Origin: Rhodopirellula sp.
GTDB lineage: Bacteria > Planctomycetota > Planctomycetia > Pirellulales > Pirellulaceae
Assembly: GCA_002689655.1 (NCBI GenBank)
Contig: NZHC01000066.1
Span: 137,057 to 201,056 of the forward strand
DNA length: 64,000 nucleotides
Direction: 5' to 3'
Of this stretch, positions 47,601-55,836 are shown in pieces; within the stretch, counting starts at the first letter, position 1, and each line of letters starts with the position of its first letter. The position numbers and the translations under genes are program-made. The notes beneath the pieces are model-generated. The model did not search any database, was not told the origin of the DNA, and saw nothing but the letters and a program-made list of their open reading frames with translations.

Positions 47601-48023
47601 ATCCGTGAAAGGCTGGATGAGTTGGGAGTCACTTATCAGTATCTGGACGGCTCGACGCCGGCAAAAGAACGTCAGCGAAGAGTTGACGCATTCCAGGCGG
47701 GAGAAGGAGAGTTGTTCTTGATCTCGCTCAAGGCAGGGGGAACAGGTTTGAACCTAACAGGAGCTGATTACGTGATCCATTTGGATCCGTGGTGGAATCC
47801 AGCTGTGGAAGACCAAGCGACAGACCGTGCTCATCGAATTGGGCAGGAAAGGCCAGTGACTGTCTATCGACTCGTAGCCGAGGGGACGATTGAGGAGCAG
47901 ATTCTAGCTCTACACGCTGATAAGCGTGAACTTGTAGCTGGTGTGCTTGATGGTACCGATCGGGCAGCAAAAATGAACACGGATGATTTGATTCAGCTGA
48001 TCAAAGAGGGGGCTGCTTCTTAG
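44670..48023 (+). CDS. SWIM-SNF2 family helicase/ATPase
   Basis: 1117 residues. Near the N-terminus is a SWIM zinc finger (C98, C100, C109, H111). A long variable region follows, then the SNF2 ATPase: motif I VLADDMGLGKTVQA (K687, T688), motif II LDEAQFIKN (D775-Q778), the SGTPLENHLGELWSL block, and the C-terminal helicase half with LVFSQFVKHL, LDGSTPAKERQ, LKAGGTGLNLTGADYVIHLD and TDRAHRIGQ. These are bacterial RapA/HepA-related ATP-driven DNA translocases that act in transcription recycling or DNA repair. It is followed by recA, which supports a repair link but only by position. ATG 44670 is chosen since the sequence has no earlier in-frame start with a ribosome site. Confidence 0.93.
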   Translation: MDLMSDEAIGALGLLVAEAAEKLVDSHDESLDKRAAMMVVDSPTFNNDDGRMQFAFKVKGNRQQPIPASIEVMPEPQGEDEDFDYSPLSVALNATPKCVCAEFKTDQRCPHTLAISWWLQEQLGRRSINEVFEFLGELEVDAVAAGRQLVNEVLGLAGDANQPRETEDTRLQWRIGLSSSRYYCPISITPYEQRPRKNGKGWTKGKEVRSFDLLRRDFSANPLDGKIAALVANPSYSFDDEHFGEFQAINALAGHAVVAWDDAKATSLQVHSAELVLTLEPVEFEEAVKQTKQTDQQEEIERQTLFRPKIHVNGITVNLAECKTVLGHASPVEPMVVIADQKHHRLIACTLRDPRAVKLIQHLLRSDFKEVLLDNETAAKFSVGSSTVDSMIRVDLPDELAGPILPIEAELVFELRPRLGAGLHVALMMHEDRFRELLVPGQKPDVVSCLLESGPVRLQRDLDVERQRIQQVVDNFGLQDLSSDGLYHWVAETDDLALDLLARLYGGGDATPRIIWPEGESLRVRGEITPSALKVQIDDGRDWFGLTGSISLDGREVPLEQLLQAVRDNRSLVQVGDREFARISEAFRRRLQQLGDTVVSERGNLKVADAAVPAVQELIGTDVPLEATARWHDSLQRLESLADWSPEKPKDLDATLRDYQLDGFQWLARLSVWGVGGVLADDMGLGKTVQALGVLLERGSGGPALVVAPTSVGDNWVRETEKFTPGLRALLYRDSDRAALIEAAGENDLVIVSYQLLQRDAKRFASRAWHTLVLDEAQFIKNSQTKTSQAVRQLEADWRIGLSGTPLENHLGELWSLFRTLSPGLLGSWERFRTRFADPIERHKDDERRQSLARLVRPFILRRTKDTVLKELPPRTEITLKAEFSPAERKRYEDTRLAALAELSGAGEDAQQAGQKRIRTLAWLTRLRQLACHPRLVDAGWAKSSAKLDLLMSLVEELREGDHRALVFSQFVKHLSVIRERLDELGVTYQYLDGSTPAKERQRRVDAFQAGEGELFLISLKAGGTGLNLTGADYVIHLDPWWNPAVEDQATDRAHRIGQERPVTVYRLVAEGTIEEQILALHADKRELVAGVLDGTDRAAKMNTDDLIQLIKEGAAS

Positions 48024-48135
48024 CTACCGCCCCGTATTTTACGGGTGAAAATAAAAAAAGTGATCCTTTGACCAGACTTGTCTTGGCTAGCGCGGATACT
48101 ACAAATGTCAGGCGAGTCGCACTGGATTACTTCTC

Positions 48136-48164
48136 TTGTGGTCGCTTGGAACACAGGGTACTAT
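48136..48164 (+). promoter_or_regulatory. Predicted promoter of recA
   Basis: TTGTGG (48136-48141), a 17-base spacer and TACTAT (48159-48164). This would start RNA near 48171, leaving an ~88-base leader before the recA ATG. It also argues against the in-frame GTG at 48136 as a start, since that codon lies in the promoter. I found no familiar LexA box. Confidence 0.5.
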
Positions 48165-48258
48165 AGAAATGTTCACTACTGAGATGCCCTTCGGGAAAGG
48201 GGGTCGTCTACCACAAAGTAGTGGTCTTCACACATTGGCATACGGAAGGGATGAAAGA

Positions 48259-49371
48259 ATGGCAAAGAAGGCAAAGGCATCGTCAAAGAGCAAAATTGAT
48301 CCAGGTTTGAAAGCTGTTCTGGAGCGCGAACCGGGTTTGAAGACCACCTTGGAGCAGATCGACAAAACCTTCGGTGACGGTGCGATCATGCCTTTGGGTG
48401 CATCGCAGCATCTGCAAATTGATGGTATCCAGACAGGTAGTCTCAGTCTCGACATGGCTTTGGGTGGGCAAGGGATTCCTCGGGGAAGAATGATTGAAGT
48501 CTTCGGTCCGGAGTCCAGCGGAAAGACAACGCTGGCATTGCATATTGGCGCCGAAGCGCAAAAAAAGGGCGGCATTGCTGCGATTATCGACGCGGAGCAT
48601 GCGTTCGATCCCAGTTGGGCGAAAAAACTGGGGGTCGAACTGGATACTTTATTGGTAAGTCAGCCAAGTAGCGGAGAAGAGGCCATGCAGATCTGCGAGA
48701 TGCTGGTAAAGAGTAATGCGGTAGATGTCATTATCATTGACTCGGTTGCTGCTCTGGTTCCCAAGAAAGAACTTGAGGGTGAGATCGGTGATAGCCACGT
48801 CGGGTTGCAGGCAAGGCTGATGAGTCAGTCCATGAGAAAATTGACCGGAGCAATTGCTAAAAGTAAGTGCGCGGTTGTCTTCATCAACCAGATCCGAGAA
48901 AAAGTAGGAGTCATGTTTGGAAGTCCTGAAACGACTCCCGGTGGACGCGCTCTGAAGTTTTACTGTTCCTGTCGAATCGATGTGCGCCGCATCGGTGCAT
49001 TGAAAGATGGTGAGGAGCAGGTTGGTCAGCGAGTGAAGGCGAAAATTGTGAAAAACAAGGTTGCACCACCTTTCCGAATTGCCGAATTCGACATGATGCA
49101 TAGTAACGGCATCAGTTATGAAGGTGATTTGCTGGATTTGGGAACCACCCACAAGGTGGTCAACCGCAGCGGATCGTGGTTCAAGTATGGTGAAACTTAT
49201 TTGGGGCAGGGAAAAGAGAAAGCTCGTAACTTCCTAATCGAAAATCCTGATGTTGCCGCAGAGATCAAAGAACTTGTGATGCAAGCAGGAGGCTTTGCGG
49301 CTCCCGCGGATGAACTGCAGGCCTCAGAAGAGGCTGAGGCGGCCAAAGGGCAAGAAGTGCCCAACAGTTGA
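48259..49371 (+). CDS. recA: Recombinase A
   Basis: About 370 residues from ATG 48259, with AAGGG about 10 bases upstream; the frame extends to 48136 but those residues are not RecA-like. Walker A is [10 protein letters not shown] (residues 82-91), Walker [19 protein letters not shown] (about 157-174), and the L1/L2 DNA loops ([39 protein letters not shown]) are clear. It pairs homologous DNA and activates LexA-like repressors. The acidic C-terminal tail is usual. A perfect hairpin terminator follows. Confidence 0.98.
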   Translation: MAKKAKASSKSKIDPGLKAVLEREPGLKTTLEQIDKTFGDGAIMPLGASQHLQIDGIQTGSLSLDMALGGQGIPRGRMIEVFGPESSGKTTLALHIGAEAQKKGGIAAIIDAEHAFDPSWAKKLGVELDTLLVSQPSSGEEAMQICEMLVKSNAVDVIIIDSVAALVPKKELEGEIGDSHVGLQARLMSQSMRKLTGAIAKSKCAVVFINQIREKVGVMFGSPETTPGGRALKFYCSCRIDVRRIGALKDGEEQVGQRVKAKIVKNKVAPPFRIAEFDMMHSNGISYEGDLLDLGTTHKVVNRSGSWFKYGETYLGQGKEKARNFLIENPDVAAEIKELVMQAGGFAAPADELQASEEAEAAKGQEVPNS

Positions 49372-49433
49372 TCTATCAGCCTCGCTCTCCAAGTCAGGGA
49401 AGCACGGGTTTTGATTTTCGAGTAGTATTGCAT

Positions 49434-49467
49434 GAATCAGCGGCTTTTATGAGCCGCTGATTCTTTT
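49434..49467 (+). terminator. Rho-independent terminator of recA
   Basis: A perfect 12-base inverted repeat GAATCAGCGGCT/AGCCGCTGATTC with a 6-base loop, followed by TTTT, 62 bases after the recA stop and 30 bases before the next gene's start. Confidence 0.88.
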
Positions 49468-49497
49468 AAGTTATCAGTGACATAATTTGAGACTGTC

Positions 49498-52464
49498 TTG
49501 ATCGTGACACGTTGGCAAGGGTTCTTGACTGGCGAAGACGGTGGCTGCAAACGGCTGCTGGTGTTCTTGGTGCTTCCTTCTTTATTGCTCGGGATTTCGG
49601 CGGGCTGCGACGATGGTGATTCAAGCACGAAAGCTTTGAGCATTCCCGAGTCGGTGGAGGTTAATTACGTTGCCGCTGCTCAACAGCAGATGAATCGTGG
49701 CAATTGGGATGCGGCTACCGAGCTCGCCTATCGAGCCTTAGTGGAGTCGCCACAAAATTTGAGTGCGACGATCGTTGCTGCGGAAGCCGAGGCAGCACGA
49801 GGAAATCCCCAGGTTGCGATCGATTTGCTGAGTCCCGTCGACCTGGGAGCACAACAAGGACCGCAGGTATCAGAATTACTTGTTCAACAGTGCTTGGCAT
49901 TAAACGCTCCTTGGGAAGCAGCAGACGCATTGTTGAGGGCGTTGACTTTCTATCCCCAGCAGGGCCGTTGGCGGGTTCAGGCTTGGACTCTCCTTAATCG
50001 ATGCGGGCGAAGGCAGGAAGCATCTGTTCAAGCCGAATGGTTGTGTCGTGCCGGGAAAGCGAATCGTCAGCAACTTGAGTCGCTGGTTGCACGTACGTTT
50101 GCTTATCCTATGCCTGGCGTTGCGAGCGTCTCGGAAAAAGACTTTTCTTTGGGGCTGGGAAAAGCACGCTGGTACTTCAGTTCGCAGAAATATCGAAAAG
50201 CAATTGATCAGCTTCGGCACGTTGAATTTGGTAAGCATGCGTCGCACCCAGCATCGTTGGCTTTGGAGGGTCGGCTGTTAACTGAGTTGCAGCAATTCGA
50301 TCAGGTACCAGAATGGTTTTCGAGGTGTGATGCAAATGCTCATAGATTCAATGATTATTGGGCAGCACTAGGTACCTACCTGTTTGATCAGAGAGAGTAC
50401 AGCGGATCCATTGTTGCCCTTCTGCGAGCAATTGCATTGGATCCTACGGATCGTATGTCAGTTCAGCGAATGTCACGGGGGCTGGCAGCTTTGGAACGAG
50501 CTGAGGACAGCAATCAATTTCGGTATCGTGGAACCCAGTTGGCAAACTGCGAGCAGAGTCTTAAAAAGCTGGGAGACCCGTCTGAAGTAGCGGCTAGTGT
50601 CAGGAAACTGCAGGGTTTGTTTCTCGAATTGGGGCGGCCATTCGAAGCGATAGGCTGGACACTCCTGGCAACGACTTCACCACAACAGAAGTTGCTTGTC
50701 GATCAGCAAAGACAAACACTACTTCAGAGACCGGAAACTGTGAAAATGGCATCTGTGTCTGGCATGTTGGGTTTGCAGCTTGGGGAGCTCGGAGACTTGA
50801 GAAATATTGAAACATTGATGGGTAGAAACCAGAAGCAGTTCAAGCTCGATAATGAGTCGATCAGGATTGAAGCTTCACCGTGGCTCAGTGATGTTTCGGA
50901 AAAGGTCGGGCTGAGGTTTCAGTGGTATCAGGATTTTGAGGTGAATCCAGAATCAATACCAATCCATGAGTCGCTTGGCGGTGGCATTGGAATCTTGGAT
51001 TATGATCTTGATGGCTGGCCGGATCTGTATCTCGCTCAGGGTTCTGGTGAACCGCCTTCCGGGCAATGCACACGCTCAAACAAGCTATTCGTGAACAAGG
51101 AGGGTTCGTTCATAGATTTAACTTCATGGGCGGAAGTGTCAGATTACAACTACTCATCCGGAATCGCTGTTGGCGATGTGAATCAGGATGGATTTCCTGA
51201 TCTATTATTGGGTGCATTGGGGCGAAACCGGTTGTTGATCAACAACGGCGATGGCACTTTTGCGGATGCGACCAACCAACTTGGTCTGCGAGAAGATCGA
51301 TTTACTTCTTCAATGGCAATCGGTGACCTTGATGGTGATACGCTGCCCGATATTTATGAAGTCAATTACGTAGAGATGGACGGTGGATTTGATCTCCCAG
51401 AAAAAGGGCCCGGGGGACGGGAATTATTACCATCGCCATTACTTCACTATCCCGATGCAGATCGTTGGCTGGAAAGTAGTGGAGATGGAAGCTTCACACC
51501 ACATTCAATTAGACGTGACGTTGCTGAGCCTGGAACTGGCCTTGGTATTGTGGTTACCGATTTTGATGGTGATGGACTGAATGAAATCTTTGTCGGTAAT
51601 GATGTGCGTCCCAACCATTTTTTGTCAAACTTTGGGGGCGGGAAAATCGAAAATTCTGCTGATGCCAGTGGACTTGCCAATGGTTTTCAGGGTACGGCAA
51701 ATGGTTGTATGGGGATCGCGACAGGTGACTTTAATCGTGACTTGAAAATTGATCTGCACGTGACGAACTACATCGATGAGGCAGCCAACTTGTACCTCCG
51801 CTCTGAAGGAAAAGGTTTCAGCGATCAGGCTGTGCGGTACGGCGTAGCTGAATTGAGCCTGCGGAATGTTGGATTCGGTACCAAAGCGGTTGACTTTGAC
51901 CGAAACGGCTGGTTGGATCTGGCTGTGGTCAATGGTCACATTTTTGATCTAACAATCGCTGGGCACCCATTTCGGATGTTGCCACAAATCATGATGAATG
52001 TGGGGAGAACGTTCGAAGCCTGTGAAGTCAATTCTGATGGTGATTATTGGCACACGCCTGCGTTGGGTAGGACGATGGCTAAGTTGGATTTCAACCGGGA
52101 TGGTGCCGTTGACCTGGCTGTTGGGCACTTGGATCAGCCGTTTGCTTTGTTGGAGAATCAAACGCAAGCAAAGCACCCGTGGATTCAGCTTCGGCTTGTT
52201 GCAACAAAATCTGAACGGAATGCTGTTGGGGCACGTATTGAAGTGGTCACAAACCAAGGATCTTTTGCGCAGTGGGTGACTTCGGGGGACGGGTATCTAT
52301 GCAGCGATGAACCGGTCATCGACTTTGGACTGGGAACTGAGGCTGAGATCCGACAGATTGTGGTGGATTGGCCTTCGGGAGAGCGTCAGGTGTTGAAAGG
52401 TGTGGCGGTTAACCAGCGATATTTGTTGATTGAGAACCAGAATCGAGTTTATTCCTGCTGGTAA
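49498..52464 (+). CDS. Lipoprotein with TPR and CRTAC1-type FG-GAP/ASPIC-UnbV domains, paralog 1
   Basis: 988 residues. The N-terminus is a signal with lipobox GISAGC (Cys near 37). Residues ~50-430 are helical TPR-like repeats (AAAQQQMNRGNWDAATELAY, ARGNPQVAIDLL). From ~465 on come FG-GAP/VCBS beta-propeller repeats with Ca-binding DxDxDG loops: ILDYDLDGWPDLYLAQGSGE, GDVNQDGFPDLLLGALGRN, GDLDGDTLPDIYEVNY, FDGDGLNEIFVGND, FDRNGWLDLAVVNGHI, FNRDGAVDLAVGHLD. The end is an ASPIC/UnbV domain (QWVTSGDGYLCSDEPVIDFG, VVDWPSGERQ). Function unknown; carbohydrate or protein binding at the outer surface is inferred. Start TTG 49498 or GTG 49504. Confidence 0.85.
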   Translation: MIVTRWQGFLTGEDGGCKRLLVFLVLPSLLLGISAGCDDGDSSTKALSIPESVEVNYVAAAQQQMNRGNWDAATELAYRALVESPQNLSATIVAAEAEAARGNPQVAIDLLSPVDLGAQQGPQVSELLVQQCLALNAPWEAADALLRALTFYPQQGRWRVQAWTLLNRCGRRQEASVQAEWLCRAGKANRQQLESLVARTFAYPMPGVASVSEKDFSLGLGKARWYFSSQKYRKAIDQLRHVEFGKHASHPASLALEGRLLTELQQFDQVPEWFSRCDANAHRFNDYWAALGTYLFDQREYSGSIVALLRAIALDPTDRMSVQRMSRGLAALERAEDSNQFRYRGTQLANCEQSLKKLGDPSEVAASVRKLQGLFLELGRPFEAIGWTLLATTSPQQKLLVDQQRQTLLQRPETVKMASVSGMLGLQLGELGDLRNIETLMGRNQKQFKLDNESIRIEASPWLSDVSEKVGLRFQWYQDFEVNPESIPIHESLGGGIGILDYDLDGWPDLYLAQGSGEPPSGQCTRSNKLFVNKEGSFIDLTSWAEVSDYNYSSGIAVGDVNQDGFPDLLLGALGRNRLLINNGDGTFADATNQLGLREDRFTSSMAIGDLDGDTLPDIYEVNYVEMDGGFDLPEKGPGGRELLPSPLLHYPDADRWLESSGDGSFTPHSIRRDVAEPGTGLGIVVTDFDGDGLNEIFVGNDVRPNHFLSNFGGGKIENSADASGLANGFQGTANGCMGIATGDFNRDLKIDLHVTNYIDEAANLYLRSEGKGFSDQAVRYGVAELSLRNVGFGTKAVDFDRNGWLDLAVVNGHIFDLTIAGHPFRMLPQIMMNVGRTFEACEVNSDGDYWHTPALGRTMAKLDFNRDGAVDLAVGHLDQPFALLENQTQAKHPWIQLRLVATKSERNAVGARIEVVTNQGSFAQWVTSGDGYLCSDEPVIDFGLGTEAEIRQIVVDWPSGERQVLKGVAVNQRYLLIENQNRVYSCW

Positions 52465-52766
52465 TCACACATTTTTGGCATGTCTTGTGGGACGGCAGGC
52501 CATGGACATGCGAGCCTTAAAATTGTTCATATGCAATTTTCGTATTGTTCCACTGGCCAATTCGATACTCTGAAAACGGGTGAGTTGCCGTGGTCACTTG
52601 GGTTAAAGTACTGCGGGCCCTGCCCGATTGGGTGTGTAGTGGTCCGTAACGCAAGAGCCTTGAAAAGCGCTGTCAGGGAAACTGCTACAATCCTTCATGA
52701 GGTCTTTTCCATGAGTCCAGTTAAATCTCGCCCGTGCCACTGCAGGATTGCGACAGAAGGATGATC
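52465..52766. other. Intergenic region with possible extended -10 promoter
   Basis: About 300 bases between paralogs 1 and 2. TGCTACAAT at 52683-52691 has the extended -10 form and could start paralog 2. No terminator hairpin with a T-run is seen and no gene. Confidence 0.4.
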
Positions 52767-55760
52767 ATGTGCACTGCTGTACTGGATAGGTTCTTAAAAG
52801 GAAAGTTGATGCTGCCATCGATGCGATGCGAGGATTCGTTGGTGGTTTTAATTGTCGGGTTTTGTCTGATCATCGCGGTGGGCTGTGGACAGCAAGACGA
52901 AGCTGTGACCTCTGAAGCAGCGAATGCAAAAGACAACAGCGGGACGCGTGAGGTTGATTATCTCGCTGAGGCGAAGCGACTGTTAGGCAACCATGAATAT
53001 GAAGCAGCTGCAGAATTTTCGGGAAAGGCTTTGTTGCAGGATCCCGAGGATAGTGACACCACCTTGGTGGCAAGTGAGATTGAAGCCGCGAGGGGAAATG
53101 TTGAAGTAGCTATAGAGTTGGCCAATTCAATTCCGATTGATTCCCAGTGGGGGCAGCGAGCCGTAAATCTGCGATGGAGAGCCTTGACTAAATTGGGACG
53201 TCCCTCGGATGCAGCGGATCTGTTGTTGAGAGCGATGCAAAAGTATCGGGGTGTCGAGAATTGGCATCATGTGTGCTGGCAGCTATTGAACCGTGTTGGC
53301 CGTCGCGAGGAAGCGTCGCGGCAGGCGGAAATGCTTTGTCAGGCAGGTGTAGCAACTCAAAGCGAGATGCTGTCGTTGGTGCGGCGCGCCGAGTCTTTCC
53401 CCACACTCTTGAAAGACGGTGAAAAACCATCGCTTTTTTTTGACCCAGGCCTGGGTATGGCTCGATGGCATTTTACGAATCAGGAATATCGCAAAGCACT
53501 AAAAGAGCTTGATGATGAGCAGGAAGCTGGTTTTCGAAACCCAGCAGCGAAAGCCCTTTATGGTCGTCTGCTGGCTGAGACACAGGCGTTTGATGAGTTG
53601 CCAAATTGGCACGCAAGTCAAAGCGAAAAAATGAAAGCTTTCGGTGATTATTGGGTCGCTCTTGGAACTTACTTTTTCGATAAGAGGCAATATCCTGCCT
53701 CCGCTCATGCACTGCTTCAGGCGGTTTATCGTAACCCCAGCGATCGAGTCGCTTTTCAGCGACTGGCGAAGGTCTTTGATGCCTTGGGTCGTGCAGAGGA
53801 CGCTGCACAATTCCGTGCACGGGGGATCCGGGTATCTGATACTGAATTCACTGCTGAGGAAATTTACAAATCGGACACGGATCTGGCAGCGCGAAAGAGA
53901 ATGCCGCGTTACATGCTCGACTTGGGAAGGCCGTTCGAAACACTTCAGTGGAATCAGATGTTGCTGCCCCCTGATGCATCTCAGCAACAGGCTGTAATCG
54001 CACAGCAACGGAACAGTTTTCTTGGCAATGCCGAGGTGATTGACATGGCTGCTCAATCTGCCTTGTCAGGGAATGATCCCAAGGCGTTTTCAATCGTCGA
54101 GGCCCTACAGTCCTTGGTGACTCATTCAAAGACAGATGCTTCCGTGGTCGACGTAGATGCTACGCCACTCGCGGTGCCGAAGTTGAGCGATGTTGCCAAG
54201 CAGACGGGGCTGGAATTCTCCTGGTACAAAGACACTGAAATTGACTTGAAATCCATTCCAATTCATGAGTCCATTGGAGGTGGGATTGGCATTCTGGACT
54301 ACGATCTGGACGGATGGCCAGATGTTTATCTTGGGCAGGGTTCTGGAGAGCCGCCCACGAATGCATGCACGCGTTCCAACATGCTCATTAGAAATCTCGC
54401 TGGTACATTCGATGAGGTAACGGCGTCGGCGAATGCTTCTGACTTCAATTACACGTCCGGTGTTTCCGCCGGTGATGTGAATCAGGATGGCTTTGTTGAT
54501 TTGTTCATTGGAAGCCTCGGGCACAATCGATTGTTGATCAATAATGGTGATGGCTCTTTTCGAGATGCCACTGGGGACCTCGGTGAAGTTGAAGATCAGT
54601 TTACTACTTCCCTTGCGGTTGCAGATATCAATGGAGACGGTTTGCCCGATCTGTTTGAAGCGATCTACATCGAGATGAATGGGGCCTTCGAGTTGCCAAA
54701 AAAAGATGCAGATGGAAGAGAGTTGCAACCTTCGCCGCTCAAGCATTATGCAGAGTGCGATCGTTGGTACGAGAATCTTGGCGATGGACGGTTTCAGTCG
54801 CGGACAATCTCGAGAGAAGTGGCAAAGCCCGGCACTAGTCTTGGGCTTGTTGTGACAGATTTTAATGGTAACGGCGAGAATGAAATTTTCATCGGAAATG
54901 ATGTTCGCGCTAATCATTTTCTAGTGCAGGTGGGGGACGATGAGTTCAGTAATGTGGCTGACATTCGAGGAGTAGCGAACGGGTTTAGCGGGGCTGCGAA
55001 TGGTTGTATGGGAATCGCGCCGGGTGATTACAACCACGATGGGCAACTTGATCTATTCATTACCAACTTCTCGGAGGAGTCCGCAAACTTGTACCTTCAG
55101 CAGACAGGAAGTGGGTTTACTGATCTTGCCATCAGGTACGGTTTAGATTCGGTTAGTTTGCCGTTTGTCGGGTTTGGAACAAAGGCAATCGATCTGGATC
55201 GGAATGGTTGGTTGGATCTGTTGGTAACGAATGGGCATATTTTCGATATGACGTTCTATGGTGAAGATTATGAAATGGCGCCTCAATGTCTGATGGCACA
55301 CGGAAACCGTTTCGAATTGTCGGAAGTTCAGGATGATTCCGGATATTGGACTGACACATATCTTGGGCGCGTGATGGCGGTGTTTGACTTTGATCGTGAT
55401 GGAGATTTGGATGTGCTGGTGAATCATCTTGACAAACCACTGGCCTTGTTGCGTTCTGAGACAGAGACCGAAGGTCATTGGGTGCAGTTCGAATTGTCTG
55501 GCGTGATTAGTGAACGCGATGGGATCGGTGCTCGAGTGGTTGTGAAGACCACTGGTGGAGATCAGACCCAATGGGTAACCGCAGGGGATGGGTATTTCTG
55601 CAGTGATGAAGCAGTATTGGATTTTGGCTTGGGGCGACGTAGTGAAATCGAATCCGTGCAGATTCACTGGCCCTCTGGTGAGCTGCAAAGTTTCAAATCA
55701 CCTGAGCCGGACCAGAGGTATCTGGTCGTTGAAGGTGATGCTGAAATCTATCAGCGTTAG
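52767..55760 (+). CDS. Lipoprotein with TPR and CRTAC1-type FG-GAP/ASPIC-UnbV domains, paralog 2
   Basis: About 997 residues from ATG 52767 (GAAGG 6 bases upstream); ATG 52809 with AAGGA upstream also gives a clean signal peptide and may be the true start. Lipobox is IAVGC. The order matches paralog 1: TPR-like part (DYLAEAKRLLGNHEYEAAAE, ARGNVEVAIELANSIP), then FG-GAP/VCBS repeats and ASPIC/UnbV (WVTAGDGYFCSDEAVLDFGL, IHWPSGELQ). It is the closest relative of paralog 1 here: both have SIPIHES followed by GGGIGILDYDLDGWPD and the CTRSN motif. A recent tandem duplication is likely. Role unknown. Confidence 0.85.
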   Translation: MCTAVLDRFLKGKLMLPSMRCEDSLVVLIVGFCLIIAVGCGQQDEAVTSEAANAKDNSGTREVDYLAEAKRLLGNHEYEAAAEFSGKALLQDPEDSDTTLVASEIEAARGNVEVAIELANSIPIDSQWGQRAVNLRWRALTKLGRPSDAADLLLRAMQKYRGVENWHHVCWQLLNRVGRREEASRQAEMLCQAGVATQSEMLSLVRRAESFPTLLKDGEKPSLFFDPGLGMARWHFTNQEYRKALKELDDEQEAGFRNPAAKALYGRLLAETQAFDELPNWHASQSEKMKAFGDYWVALGTYFFDKRQYPASAHALLQAVYRNPSDRVAFQRLAKVFDALGRAEDAAQFRARGIRVSDTEFTAEEIYKSDTDLAARKRMPRYMLDLGRPFETLQWNQMLLPPDASQQQAVIAQQRNSFLGNAEVIDMAAQSALSGNDPKAFSIVEALQSLVTHSKTDASVVDVDATPLAVPKLSDVAKQTGLEFSWYKDTEIDLKSIPIHESIGGGIGILDYDLDGWPDVYLGQGSGEPPTNACTRSNMLIRNLAGTFDEVTASANASDFNYTSGVSAGDVNQDGFVDLFIGSLGHNRLLINNGDGSFRDATGDLGEVEDQFTTSLAVADINGDGLPDLFEAIYIEMNGAFELPKKDADGRELQPSPLKHYAECDRWYENLGDGRFQSRTISREVAKPGTSLGLVVTDFNGNGENEIFIGNDVRANHFLVQVGDDEFSNVADIRGVANGFSGAANGCMGIAPGDYNHDGQLDLFITNFSEESANLYLQQTGSGFTDLAIRYGLDSVSLPFVGFGTKAIDLDRNGWLDLLVTNGHIFDMTFYGEDYEMAPQCLMAHGNRFELSEVQDDSGYWTDTYLGRVMAVFDFDRDGDLDVLVNHLDKPLALLRSETETEGHWVQFELSGVISERDGIGARVVVKTTGGDQTQWVTAGDGYFCSDEAVLDFGLGRRSEIESVQIHWPSGELQSFKSPEPDQRYLVVEGDAEIYQR

Positions 55761-55836
55761 ATATTTTAGGCTTCCACTGGGTTTGGACTGTCAGTTCTGA
55801 GACTGAGTCAGATGGTTCTTGTGCGATCGATCATTT

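Noticed and set aside
48150..48175. GAAC...GTTC arms near the recA promoter as an SOS box
   Set aside because: The 18-base gap between the arms fits no LexA box I know.
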